Shown: piece by piece, positions 34,505 to 44,803 of the stretch | Layout: each line of letters starts with the position of its first letter | How positions within the stretch are numbered: the first letter of the stretch is position 1 | Assembly: GCA_017893485.1 (NCBI GenBank) | Contig: CM030361.1 | Location: forward strand, 309,729,724-309,793,723 | Direction: 5' to 3' | DNA: 64,000 bases | Origin: Hemerocallis citrina | Taxonomy: Eukaryota; Streptophyta; Magnoliopsida; Asparagales; Asphodelaceae | Position numbers and translations under genes: made by a program | Notes under the pieces: generated by a model | Seen by the model: only the letters and a program-made list of their open reading frames with translations | What the model was told of the DNA's origin: nothing | Databases searched by the model: none

Positions 34505-35563
34505 TCAGCATATAGCAATAGATAAAAGGTGCCAAGTGTGGCTGTGCGGCGGAGTACCAAGGCACCATGATGCAAAACAATCATGCACGGTCGTGGGCAG
34601 TGTATGTATGTGAAAGAGTGCAGTGAAGAAGTGCCAGGTCTCTAATGCTACAGGGCATGAAAAGAAGATGTGGTAAGCCGACTCGACAGGAAATGCGCAA
34701 GCTGCGCATGCCGTGTCTCCCGACCAACCCTTGTGGCTCAAGAACTCCTTGGAGTTGATGCGGCCCTGACTCAGTTGCCATATGAATACTTTGCACTTAA
34801 GTGGTGCTGATGAGGCCCAGATAGACTTGAAGAAGGGTGATCGCACGCCAGAGAGAATGAAGAATTTGTAGGCTGACTGTACGGAGTATGCTCCTGTAGG
34901 TGTTAGTCTCCACATCGGAGCATCATGGTCTTGAGAGGGGCAAAAATCTGCGAGTGCTAGGAGAAGGCTTTGCTTCTCTGCTTGGAGAGCTTGCGAGGTG
35001 ATGCGGTTCAGTCTGGGGTGCCAATGCCAGGTCCCCTGAACCCATGAGCCCTGAGACGAAGCCGTAGCATGAAGGTTCCAAGCTGCTGCAGTAAGTGCGG
35101 GATATAGGGTGGCTATACTGTGCCCATTGATCCATCTAGATTGCCAAAAAGAGATCTTCTCACCATTACCAAGCTGCCAATGGACATTGATAAGAAACTG
35201 GTGTTGTAAATGGAAGATACCCTTCCAAAAATGTGAAGCCGATACTGGACAAACAAAAGTTTTTGAAGGACTTTTGTAGTACAAGTCATGAAGAGTTTGG
35301 CTGACAAGGGAGTCTGATGCGTAAATGTTCCACCACCATTTCATAAGCAAAGCTTCGTTGAAAGTTTGCAATGCCAGGACTCCAAGTCCGCCTTGATCCT
35401 TAGGTTGGCAGATATTACGCCAATTTGCACAGGCAATACCCCTAGAGTCTTTATCCGCCCCGCACCAGAAGAATCTGCTACGGACTTGATCAACGCTTGA
35501 TGACCCACTTCGGAAGACGAAAGAAGGATGCAAAGTATACGGGTAGGGCGCTAAGCACCGCAT
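34505..35563 (-). pseudogene. LINE C-terminal zinc-binding region
   Basis: 352 codons overlap the RT frame by about 70 bases in another register. Motifs typical of the end of plant L1 ORF2 are present: FFWCGADKDSRGIACANW, PKDQGGLGVLALQTFNEALL and KCKVFIWQLSQGRI. These are followed by a Cys/His cluster (CAACAFPVESAYHIFFSC). This is the reverse-transcriptase zinc-binding domain. It would be the C-terminus of ORF2 if the frameshift were absent. Confidence 0.85.
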
Positions 35564-37019
35564 TGATCAGAACTAGCCGTCCCCCTTTTGAAAGCAGTTT
35601 ACCTTTCCAAACCGATAAATGCCTCTCAATTTTGAGAATGAGTGGTTGCCAATGTCGCTTGCACAACTTGCCTTTGGAAAGAGGCATGCCAAGATAAGTA
35701 AGAGGGAGACTGTCCTCCTTGCAGCCTAGGATGGTGGAGAAAGCATGCAGCTTGGCCTTAGAGCGACCAAAATAAACCACAGAGGATTTGGAAAAATTTA
35801 TAGCTAAGCCAGAGATGTTTGCGAAGAGCTGAAGGGCAATCTTGAGGTTCAGAATCTCTTGCTCATCTCCCTTGCAAAAAATCAGTGTATCATCGACAAA
35901 TTGGAGAACCGATAGTTGAGATAACAGACCTTTGATCGGCAGCTGTGAGAAAGTGCCATTGCTTCTTCCGAGCTGCAGCATTTTAGCCAAGACATTTACC
36001 ACCAAGATGAAGAGCATCGGAGATAGTGGGTCGCCCTGTTTTAGACCACGTTTGGAATTGATTTGTCTGCCCTTCTCTCCATTAATGATGATAAAAGATT
36101 TGGCTGTAGTGAGAATCATCTCGATCCACTTGCACCACCCCGACCCAAAGCCCCTAGCTTTAAGCAGTTGAAGTAGGAAATCCCAACTCACTGTATCAAA
36201 AGCTTTTGTAAAATCAATTTTAAAGAGTAAGGTGTCAGAGTTATACCTGCTGCAGAGGTTACTAGCCTCATGTGCTACAAGGAAGCAGTCTACAGTCGAC
36301 TTGCCTTTCAAAAAAGCACTTTGGGACGAAGACACCAGGGAGTGGAGGAGAGGACTAAGCCTGTTGGCGAGTATCTTTGTAAAGATTTTCAGGGAGCAAT
36401 TCAGAAGGCTGATAGGCCTATAGTCAGTCACTAAGTTGGCTCCATCGCATGTAGGAATGAGGATGATGTCGAAATAGTTAAGGCGCCCAATATCCGTATC
36501 ACTTCTATGGACTGACTGTATCATCTTGAGCAGATCATCTTTGACAGTGTCCCAAAAAGTGTGGTAGAAACTCATCGAGAAACCATCAGGGCCCGGTGCT
36601 TTATCACTGCTCATGTCAAAAACTGCCTTGCGCAGCTCTTCAATAGTTACAGGTTCTTCAAGGTGGTGCAGGCTGACAGAATTAGTGGGGTAGAGGGAAG
36701 GCCAGTCAATGTTGAAGTCGGAGATGGTGGCAGATCCACATATAGCTTGAAAGTGGGATTCGAATGCTCTTCTGATTTCAGCAGGGTTGGTTGTGGTGGA
36801 GTTGTCAATGCTGAGACTGTGGATGTAGTTTCTTCTTCTTCTTCCATTTGCAATGGAGTGAAAAAATTTCGAATTTGCATCGCCTTCTTTAATCCACTGC
36901 ACACGGGATCGCTGCCTCCAGAATACTGTCTCTTCTTTGATCAGATTCTGAAGCTCAAGCTGAGTGGCTTTGGGGGAGGCTGGGGGGGGGGGAAGGCAGA
37001 GACTCAGCCTCAATCTCAA
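35490..37019 (-). pseudogene. LINE reverse transcriptase domain
   Basis: An open frame of 509 codons carries the non-LTR RT blocks: SSDKAPGPDGFSMSFY, DYRPISLLNCSLKIFTK, LLFKIDFTKAFDTVSWDF (motif A Asp), KRGLKQGDPLSPMLF and LQFVDDTLIF. The catalytic box is FVDD where FADD is more usual. Upstream is the template-handling region with WIKEGDANSKFFH. A frameshift at about 35490-35563 separates it from the C-terminal zinc region. Confidence 0.9.
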
Positions 37020-38004
37020 GCTTGAGGAGAAGTTCTTGGAGTTGCTTCTTCCTTGCAGGAATAGAGCCCAGGGTTTCTGATTGCCATTTCCGTATGCGCC
37101 TTTTGAGGAGGCCTAGCTTGGCAGAAAACACATCGACTGGATTACCCTTGCAGTGGAATTGACGCCACCAATTGCTGACTGCCAGTGTAAAAGATGGTTG
37201 CAGCAGCCATGACTTTTCAAATCTGAAACGGGAGGTACGATGTTGGAGTGCCATAGTGTCGAGGATGATGGGGAAATGGTCGGATGAAAATCTTGGGAGA
37301 GAGGATTGGATGCTATCAGGGTAATGTAGATCCCAAGCAGCAGAGATGAGGAATCTATCAAGTCTGGCCATAGAGGGAGTTTCACGCAGATTAGTCCAAG
37401 TGTATTTTCTTCCTGCCAGTGGAAGATCAATCAATGAAAGGTCTTGGATAACATCGCGGAAGCATTTCATGTCTCTGGAAGAGCCCCGACCACTAGATCT
37501 CTCAGAATCAGAGATAGTAACATTAAAATCACCACAGAGGATCCATGCATCATGAAGAAATTGTCGTCTGTGCTTGATTTCATGAAAACATAATTCTCTA
37601 TCATCGAGCTCAAACGGTGCATAGACAGATGTAATGGACCATTTCTCATCGGAGCACCGGCTCTTGAAGGAGGCTGAGATGGAGAAAATATCACAGGCTT
37701 AGTAAGAGCATTCGAGAAGATTGTCATTCCAGCCTAACAGGATACCTCCGCAACGTTGAATGGAGTCTAATTTGATCCAGTTGGTAATGATAGTGCCACC
37801 TACAGATGAAAGTTTGTTGGATGTTGGATTACACAGCTTCGTCTCCTGCAAGCATACTACATGGGGGGAACAGCTGCGGATGCCTTCTTTGATAAAGGAG
37901 CATTTTGTAGAGTTGCCCAAACCTCTGACATTCCAGCTTATGATCTTCATGAGTGAAAAAAATAAAACAACACAAAAAACCAAAGATATAATCCCGAAGC
38001 ACAC
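36955..38004 (-). pseudogene. LINE endonuclease domain, two frameshifts
   Basis: An apurinic endonuclease-like domain nicks target DNA to start target-primed reverse transcription. The first frame (38004-37699) has MKIISWNVRGLGN and the catalytic Glu in VVCLQETK. The middle frame (37727-37467) covers the next part. The third (37470-36955) has ARLDRFLIS and SSDHFPI with the catalytic Asp-His. The frame changes near 37700 and 37470, so the ORF is broken although the active-site residues remain. Confidence 0.85.
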
Positions 38005-38040
38005 TCGGCTTCTCCCCTAAATTAGACAGAGAGTCCTGGC

Positions 38041-38504
38041 TGATCAGTGTGATCAGCGAGAGAAAAAACAGAAAAGCAAGCAACACAAGAACACAAGATT
38101 TACGTGGTTCGGCAAAACGATGCCTACATCCACAAGGGCGGTTGGGGTTTCTTTACTATGATCTCCAATGGGCAAACAAAGCCTTTACAAGAGATGACGG
38201 CTGCAAAATCCGAATAAGGTGTTACCATTTACAAAACCCTAACGGGTGTATTTATAGGGAAACTATTGGGCCTTTCGAATTGGGCCGAATCTGGATCCAA
38301 AACCCGCCGACAGTCGACTGGTCCAATTACCAGTCGCCTGGTTCCTTCGGGACAGTCGACTCATCAGTCGACTGCTGCTGCTGTATCTTTAGTCTTTGAA
38401 ACTCCTCTCTGGACAGTCGACTGCTCCTCCATCCAGTCGACTGAAGCTCTGAAACTTTCGAACACTGCAGATACCAAATACCAGAATCGAGCCATTATCC
38501 TACA
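38041..38504 (-). mobile_element. Copia LTR remnant
   Basis: On the minus strand it has a CTATAAATACAC box near 38248-38258 and the U5-like stretch complementary to AAGATTTACGTGGTTCGGC. It starts near TGATCAGTGTGATCAGCG and ends CCTACA, but the flanks are not duplicated, so the ends are uncertain. Confidence 0.65.
38311..38443. repeat. Palindrome pairs in LTR remnant
   Basis: Sites start at 38311/38331 and 38414/38434, both exactly 20 bp apart. A tight pair lies at 38353/38365 (12 bp). All are within 190 bp upstream of the minus-strand TATA box. Confidence 0.88.
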
Positions 38505-39056
38505 GGTACATCGTCCGTCCAAGTCCGGCTCGAGAAACGATCCGATCGTGGACCATCTAAACTGTTATACGAACCGAACTTGAACAAATTATTAAGTTTG
38601 ATGTTTTATCGAGCTCGAGCCGGACATAAGTCCGTCTGAGTATTATTGCGCTCGATGCTTTACCGAACCGAGTCCGGACTATGAAAGTTTTATCTGAACT
38701 GGATCAAGCCGGACATAAGTCCGTCCGAATAGAATTCCGGTCCGAGCTTGAACATATGATTGTTCAGTTCGGTCCGATCCGATTTACAGCCCTAACAACA
38801 ATAATAAAACTTTTCCTTATAAATAGAAGGTCGGCTACAATAAATCTTTCTCCTCTCTGATGGGCCTAATGTTGGGCATTTGTTAATGGGGCTCAAAGTT
38901 TAATGGGTGGCAAATTTAGGCTTGGATTGAAAAGCCTGTTTATCAAATTATATATAGTCCAAAATCAAGTTGCCTGTTTGTTATTTAAAAAAAAATAACA
39001 CTAACCCGATAATTATTAGATTATCGAGTAAAAGGAAGCTCATGCTTATATACATA

Positions 39057-39317
39057 CTAGTATATCGCACGTGCGATGCACGTGCGATATAATATATATA
39101 TAATATATATTATATATATTATATATAACATGCGATATATTTTTTTAAAATATGTATTATACACGTGCGTTGCACGTGGGAAAAATGGAGAAGGAGAATG
39201 AAAAGGACAAAAAAAAAATCTACCAACACGTGCGCTGGACGTGTTGATACACACACTAAGAAATAAAATATTGTTTATTTGTTTGAACCCCATCTCTCTT
39301 ATTATAATAGTTATAGA
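39057..39317 (-). mobile_element. 261 bp miniature Helitron
   Basis: The plus strand begins CTAG after an A and ends TTATAGA before a T, so the minus strand starts TCTATAACTATTATAA. Near its 3' end is a run of overlapping hairpins around GCACGTGCGATGCACGTGC. It is absent from segment copy 1. Confidence 0.75.
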
Positions 39318-39614
39318 TATGAAGTAAGTTTCTTGTATAGAGTACTTGTACACACTAGAGGAAACCACTGATCCAGGGAACATGATGGAATTTATAATGT
39401 ACATTGATTTATATATCATAATATAAATAAAAAATTAACTAATTTGGATGTTTTTTCATAATGTTTTAATTGGTCGATCTCCACAGGAATTAAATTTTTT
39501 ATAGATGTCTCCAATGATATAAAAACACATGATAAACGGATCACCTTTGTAAAGTTCCATAATTTGTCATATAAGTATGAGTCTCCCTTTCTCTATGTAA
39601 TTTTTACTATTATA

Positions 39615-40037
39615 TCTCTAATATTATAAAGTGACAAGACCTAGGTGTCATTTGTCAATTTATCAACTCATGTGATGCACGTACATAATTAATATGAAAG
39701 AGGTTTCAGATTCGAATCTTCATTACATCAGAGTTTTTATTTTTTAAAAATAAAATTATTAAGACGTGCATTGTTAATGTGACAAGACCTTAGTGACATT
39801 TGTCAATTTATCAACTCATGTGATGCACGTACATAACTAATATGAAAGAGGTTTCAGATTCGAATCTTCATTACATCAGAGTTTTTATTTTTTAAAAATA
39901 AAATTATTAAGACGTGCATTGTCCGTACATAACTAATATAAAAGATGTCACATGTTCGAGGCTAAATTATGGCAAAATTTCAACTCTAAAAAATATATTT
40001 ATTTATTAAGACGTGCATTACACGTGTAAATTATTAG
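39615..40037 (+). mobile_element. Helitron, copy of 20102-20376 with internal duplication
   Basis: It starts TCTCTAATATTATAAAG. The end reads ATTATTAG, so the usual CTAG is mutated to TTAG. A 148 bp block (39631-39778) is repeated at 39779-39926, which explains the extra length relative to copy 1. Confidence 0.78.
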
Positions 40038-40433
40038 TCTAATATAATCAAATAGTGCATGCAATTGCCCCATCCGATGGAGGGAACAAGGCACTAATAC
40101 GTTAAGCAACATCCTCCTCCCCTCCCAAATCCCCATGTTTCTATTCCTACCTCAAATTCATAACTAAGCAATAGAATCTCCATTCTTGATCAACCAAGTA
40201 ATGAATTTAATGAAGGAATAAGGAATTAACAAACATATTTGATATATAAATGCAACAAGTATCCCAAGACCCTGATTACTTTCTTTAAGGGACACACCCT
40301 CTACTTGAAAGCATCAATGCAATCTCGAGAGTATAATCAATAATTTCAGTGCATTACTACTTTAAGACCCAAACTAGTGACCAACATGAGAGAATATATA
40401 GACTTGCCATCACACCTAGATAATTATTCCTTA

Positions 40434-40566
40434 CTAGTATTATACACGTGCTGTGCACGTGGGGAAAAATTAAGAAAATGAAAAGGGGAAAAAAATAATT
40501 TATCTGCACGTGCGCTGCACGGGTTGGGTTATGGACAAAGGCCTTCTCCCATTATAGTAGTAGAGA
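40434..40566 (-). mobile_element. 133 bp miniature Helitron
   Basis: The plus strand begins CTAGTATTATACACG and ends GTAGTAGAGA, so the minus strand starts TCTCTACTACTATAATGG. It carries two hairpins, CACGTGCTGTGCACGTG and TGCACGTGCGCTGCACG. It is inserted between the A and T of CCTTATGG, the same site hit by the MITE in segment copy 1. Confidence 0.8.
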
Positions 40567-42006
40567 TGGTGCTTTTTTATTAATTTTTTAATCAAAACGG
40601 TGAGGATGCAACCCAGGGCCTGAGTTTGGTTAGAGCATCTGTAATCGTTGGATTTTTTTTTGGCTATAATTTGAGTAAGAAAGTAGCAGTTTTTGGCCAA
40701 AATCTAAATTTGGGTATGAGAGGAACATTGGTCTTCTATATTTGGAAAGCGAAATAAAAATTTGAAAATTATAGGAGACGAGAGATAAAATTTTGTTCGT
40801 CGTGAAATTTGGGGCGAAAGTGTCTCGGAGATGTATTTTTTTTTTTTAACGGACGGAAGATCATGTGGTGTCCGTTCATGGAATGAGTTTATTAATACCA
40901 TAATTAGAATTTAATTAAGATTTAAGATTTTATTTAATTATTTTTCTAAATCCCCACAAGTGTTGGAATTTTGGCCCATATTTGTCCGACGAGATTTGAT
41001 ACACCATTCGAGACTTGATTAAATTTTTAAAAAAAAATAAACGGGATGAAACTTAATTTATTGTTCAGTCTCTTTTTGTTTTTTCTTCAAAAAAGCCAAC
41101 TTTTGGTAGAAAACACTACGGCAACAATTACAAATTCTTATTTCTAAATTTTAAATACCCAAATTTTGAGTTGGGACTACTACAAATGCTCTTAACGGAA
41201 CAAAATACAGTTATATGTAATGGATGTTATAGTCATGCATCCCACAAGTCAGAATCAGACCTACGAACACTGGGAACAAAAAGTGGCATCCCAAAAAAAA
41301 CATCAGGGCTCATTGGCTTATGAACAACAGTAGCATGGTAGCTTGAATTGCCTCCTCCTAGACATAATCGTCCTCTGACTCCACCCTTGTAGGTGGATGT
41401 GGCATAATCCACGGATCTCTCCTTAGCCTTAGTTAGAATTAGATAGGAATTTTTTTATTGATTGATACAATGTCTCATATATATAAGAGAGAAAAAAAGA
41501 AAAGACTAAACCAATACATTATTCGACATGAGACTAAACTAATAACTCTCATAATATCTAATACTCTCTCTCAAACTCAAGTTGAATCAAACAGCATGAG
41601 TTTAGAATATTGACGATGTTCATGTGGCAGAGACGGTAAACTGTGATGCAAAAACGGCGTTTAAGTAGATGACGCACGAAAGGCGCTCGATGGCGCATGT
41701 GTTGGGATCTCACCCGGAACTTGAGAATAGTAGTAGTTGTGGAAGAAAATAGTGGTGGCGCATTGTTGGGATCTCCATATCCCGAACTGTGATGTGACCT
41801 CCATATCCCAAACTGTGATGGAATCTCACCCCTGACTTGAGAATTGTCCTTGAACTGAAAATTGAATGCGAAAGATAGTGGACGTCGACAGAAGATGAGA
41901 TGAGGGAGACTGGAATTGGGTTGATATCGATATTTCCCCCTTTCAAACTCAGTGTGAGTTTGTTGACGAAGTATCGAAATCTCTCGGGAGCGGACGACGA
42001 AGTTTG

Positions 42007-42013
42007 TTGACGG

Positions 42014-42069
<56 letters not shown>

Positions 42070-42095
42070 TTTTTGGTTTGGGGGGGGGGGGGTAA
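42007..42095. repeat. (ATT)n/(ATTT)n microsatellite followed by a G run
   Basis: Pure ATT then ATTT repeats to about 42073, then a run of about 14 G. Confidence 0.95.
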
Positions 42096-42269
42096 AAACA
42101 GAAAACAGGTTTTGGAATAGAGGTTTTCGGGTTTCGGGTGTGGGCTTGGGTCGGGTCGGGTCGGGTAGGGTTTAGGGGTTATTTGGCTTTGGGTTCGGGT
42201 ATTATTGATAATTGGTTTGGATATGGTTTTAAAACAGAATCAGGGTTAGGGTTTCGTTTTAGGTTAGAG

Positions 42270-42880
42270 TGGCGGCTAGGGTTTGGCTAGAAGTAGGTGG
42301 CAGCTAGAGGGGATAGTGGGAGTGGAGTTTGGGTGGCTAGTGGCGAACGATGACGGTGCAACGACGGTGGCGTTGGTGGGATGATGTTGGTGAGGTCGAC
42401 AGCGGGACTGGTGGGCGATGGTTGGAAAAACTCCGGTGAGTCGAGAAGCGGCAGATCGGCAACGACGTCGTACGGGAGTGCAGAGCATTTGTGTGATCCC
42501 AGCGATGAACGGTCAGTTGTGGGCCCACTCCCTCTTGAAGAACATCAAGAACACTGGCCAGGGATCGAACTTCCTCATCTTGTTCAATTTCTATTTCGAT
42601 TTCGATTTCGCTAATGATCTCGATTTTGATTTTGGGGGAAATGTTTTTGAGAAACTCTTACCGATGATGCTGCCTAGGGTTTTATCGGGATGCTGTGTTG
42701 ACGTCGACGTCGGTGGGAGGTTGTTGGGAGTAGTTGTTGTTGATGTTGTTGTTGACGTCGACGTCGGTGGGAGGTCGTTGGGTATTGTTTGTTGTCGGAG
42801 TTGTTGGTGTAGCCACTTGTCGTGGCAGCTAAGGGTTGAAAATATTAGGGTGATGATTTTGGAGATTTTGTATTAGGGTT
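42270..42880 (+). other. GC-rich interior segment with an open frame, unrecognised
   Basis: Within the small LTR element the composition becomes GC-rich. A 152-codon plus-strand frame (42418-42876) starts MVGKTPVSREAADRQ. It matches no family I know, and its second half is low-complexity (Phe/Asp then Val/Asp repeats). A 54 bp tandem duplication includes the 12 bp palindrome GACGTCGACGTC at 42700 and 42754. It could be transduced host DNA. I do not claim a gene. Confidence 0.35.
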
Positions 42881-43155
42881 TTGGGATTTGATCGGAAGAG
42901 GGATGTTGGGAGGTGAAGGGATTCCGATGAAGGTGAGTATCACTCCACCTCGATGCTGAGAATAAAATCAGTATAGATTTTATAAGAGTACATGATCTAA
43001 TACCATATTAAAATTAGGGATGTAAAGAAATACTTCATTGATTGATTTAAACTGAGTACAATATTATATATATATATATACATGAGAGAAAGAAAGACTA
43101 AACTAATATATTCTTTGATATAGAATTAAATTAATAACTCTTATAATATCTAACA

Positions 43156-43833
43156 TAATATCTTACATAATATCTCGGAGTTTTCTTTAATGTGTATTTA
43201 GTCAGGAGTCAAGATCCAAGAGACTGAATTAGAAATGATGAAGCCAAGAACTTACTTAGAATGTACATCAGTATTGTTTTCTAAATATTCTGTGATTATG
43301 GTGGACCCAAATTATAACATAAAGATCAAGGTAAGTCAATTGTGAGGAACTATAATGCGTAATTGAACTGTTAAGGAAAATAATTGTTTTTCCTTCTCTC
43401 ATATATTTCTGACAGATGTTACTAATTTGGAGGAACCATCATAGCAAACCCTAACAAGAAAAAATTGCAATAATTTCTTTTGACAAATGATGACTTGATG
43501 TGGTAGGCTAAGTCAATTGAAATCTAAACTTTGCCCTAGTCAGTGACAACCAACCTATCTATTCCTAGATTGATAGGTTAGCTAGCTACCAACTAGCCTC
43601 AACGTTCTGAGGACAAATTTCACATTTCAAACTGATGGTCTACAATCTGTTTCACATTGACTGACTTGCATCACTCAATCAAGAGAATGCTACATTAATA
43701 TATAGATGAATTGAGTTTATTGCTTCATACTGGTGGCTTTACCAAGCATAAAGGAAATCATTCATGCATGTGAGCCTAAATCATTCCCTCCACTTGATTT
43801 ATTAATAGTAATGGCTCTCTCATATTTACTGTA
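43156..43833. other. About 680 bp, nothing recognised
   Basis: Neither a coding frame nor a repeat boundary is evident. It is possible non-repetitive flank of the MITE that begins at 43842. Confidence 0.45.
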
Positions 43834-44006
43834 CATGTAAGCAGCTGGGCTGGTCCTAAGTTTCTGAGGACTATAGGTGACAGACTCAAATAATTAATTT
43901 TGAAGTCCCTAATAATAATATTTTTTTTCACACAAAATACGTGTACAGGGGAATGTAAATTTGGGATTCCTAAAATTACAAAAAATTCGGGAACCTGAGG
44001 CGGCCG

Positions 44007-44755
44007 TGTTGGATTTATGTCTTGCATACGATATTGGATAAGAAGACGATAAGACGATGGAAAGACAAAGGCGATTGGAAACGGAGTGGAGGCAAGAAAC
44101 AGTCAGCAGAAGACAACAGAGGGATTGCGGTCGACTGTACATTGGGGTCGGTCGACTGCCTTACTGCAGCGAGACAACAGTCGACTGCTCGGTCGACCGG
44201 TTTGCTCTCGGGTTGGACTTTAGAAGGTTGCGGTCAACCGTACCTTGGGGGTAGGTCGACCAACAGCAGCGCTGATGAGTTTCGGGCTTGAGTCTAGGTG
44301 ATTCGTGAAAAGCCCAACTTGCTCTTCAAGTTGGATCGTGTGGCTCCTATCGTAGGGTTATCTCTTATGTACTATCCAATGGTTATTGTAACAAGATATC
44401 AACTTAGGGTTTGTCTTTAGATCTATATAAACAATTGTAACGACTCATAGATCCATGATGATTCTATTGAGTGCCAAATAGAAGAAGAGAGTACTTCATC
44501 TGAGAGGGTGAGAGAATTCTCCATTGTAAGCAACATCAAGTTCCATTAGGCTTGAGAGAGGGTAGTGGTGAGAATTGTTATATTCTTGTATCTTCTCTAG
44601 TTGAATAATATATCAGTTCTTCCTCCACTGGATTAAGGCGAAAGCCCCAACCGGAATAATTCTTGTGTGCTTTGTGTGTTTGGTGTGATCTAGTCTTGCT
44701 TGGTGTTTATGTTGATTGTGTCAAAGACTCAACAAGATTCTCATAATTCCTAACA
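44007..44755 (+). repeat. 5' LTR of the deleted copia
   Basis: It contains palindrome sites starting at 44128/44149 (21 bp), 44178/44190 (12 bp) and 44231/44253 (22 bp). These lie 160-300 bp upstream of the TATA box CTATATAAACA at about 44422. The 3' LTR (47100-47847) has the same sites, partly decayed (47221/47242 and 47324/47346). Confidence 0.9.
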
Positions 44756-44757
44756 AG

Positions 44758-44769
44758 TGGTATCAGAGC
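44758..44769 (+). promoter_or_regulatory. Primer-binding site of the deleted copia
   Basis: TGGTATCAGAGC, perfect, starting 2 bp after the 5' LTR. Confidence 0.92.
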
Positions 44770-44803
44770 AATCAAGATTCGTGGGTTTGTTCGAGTTCCT
44801 TGG

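Larger units (their letters stand above)
34027..38000 (-). mobile_element. L1-type LINE, 5' truncated and frameshifted
   Basis: On the minus strand the order is endonuclease, reverse transcriptase, Cys/His zinc region, then a 3' end with a short A tail (nine T on the plus strand at 34027-34035). No ORF1 is present before the endonuclease start, so it is probably truncated there. The left junction corresponds to 41864 in the other segment copy. I could not find a TSD on the right side, where an LTR remnant begins at about 38041. Confidence 0.85.
38509..41864 (+). repeat. Duplicated segment, copy 2
   Basis: Homologous to 19316-22031 plus 33266-34026, same orientation. It lacks the Harbinger-like MITE, the AT-rich TIR element and the 8.7 kb Helitron. 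It has its own insertions: about 350 bp at 39034-39380 including a Helitron, a 148 bp internal duplication, and a 133 bp Helitron at 40434. No intact gene. Confidence 0.9.
41430..43155 (-). mobile_element. Small non-autonomous copia-like LTR element
   Basis: The 3' LTR is at 41430-41563 and the 5' LTR at 43006-43155 (about 135-150 bp, diverged). A degenerate primer site (TATGGTATTAGATC on the minus strand) lies just inside the right LTR. A polypurine tract (minus strand GAGTTTGAGAGAGAG) lies inside the left one. The 1.4 kb interior has no pol domain. No TSD was found. Its left half is also in segment copy 1. Confidence 0.68.

Noticed and set aside
36561..37025. Plus-strand 154-codon frame
   Set aside because: Complement of the LINE RT/endonuclease junction, without any motif of its own.
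19316..41864. The two segment copies as LTRs of one giant element
   Set aside because: The ends are not TG...CA, there is no primer site or polypurine tract next to them, and the sequence between is a LINE and an LTR remnant.
42418..42876. 152-codon open frame as a host gene
   Set aside because: No family motif, low-complexity second half, and it lies inside a small LTR element. Kept only as an unrecognised GC-rich segment.
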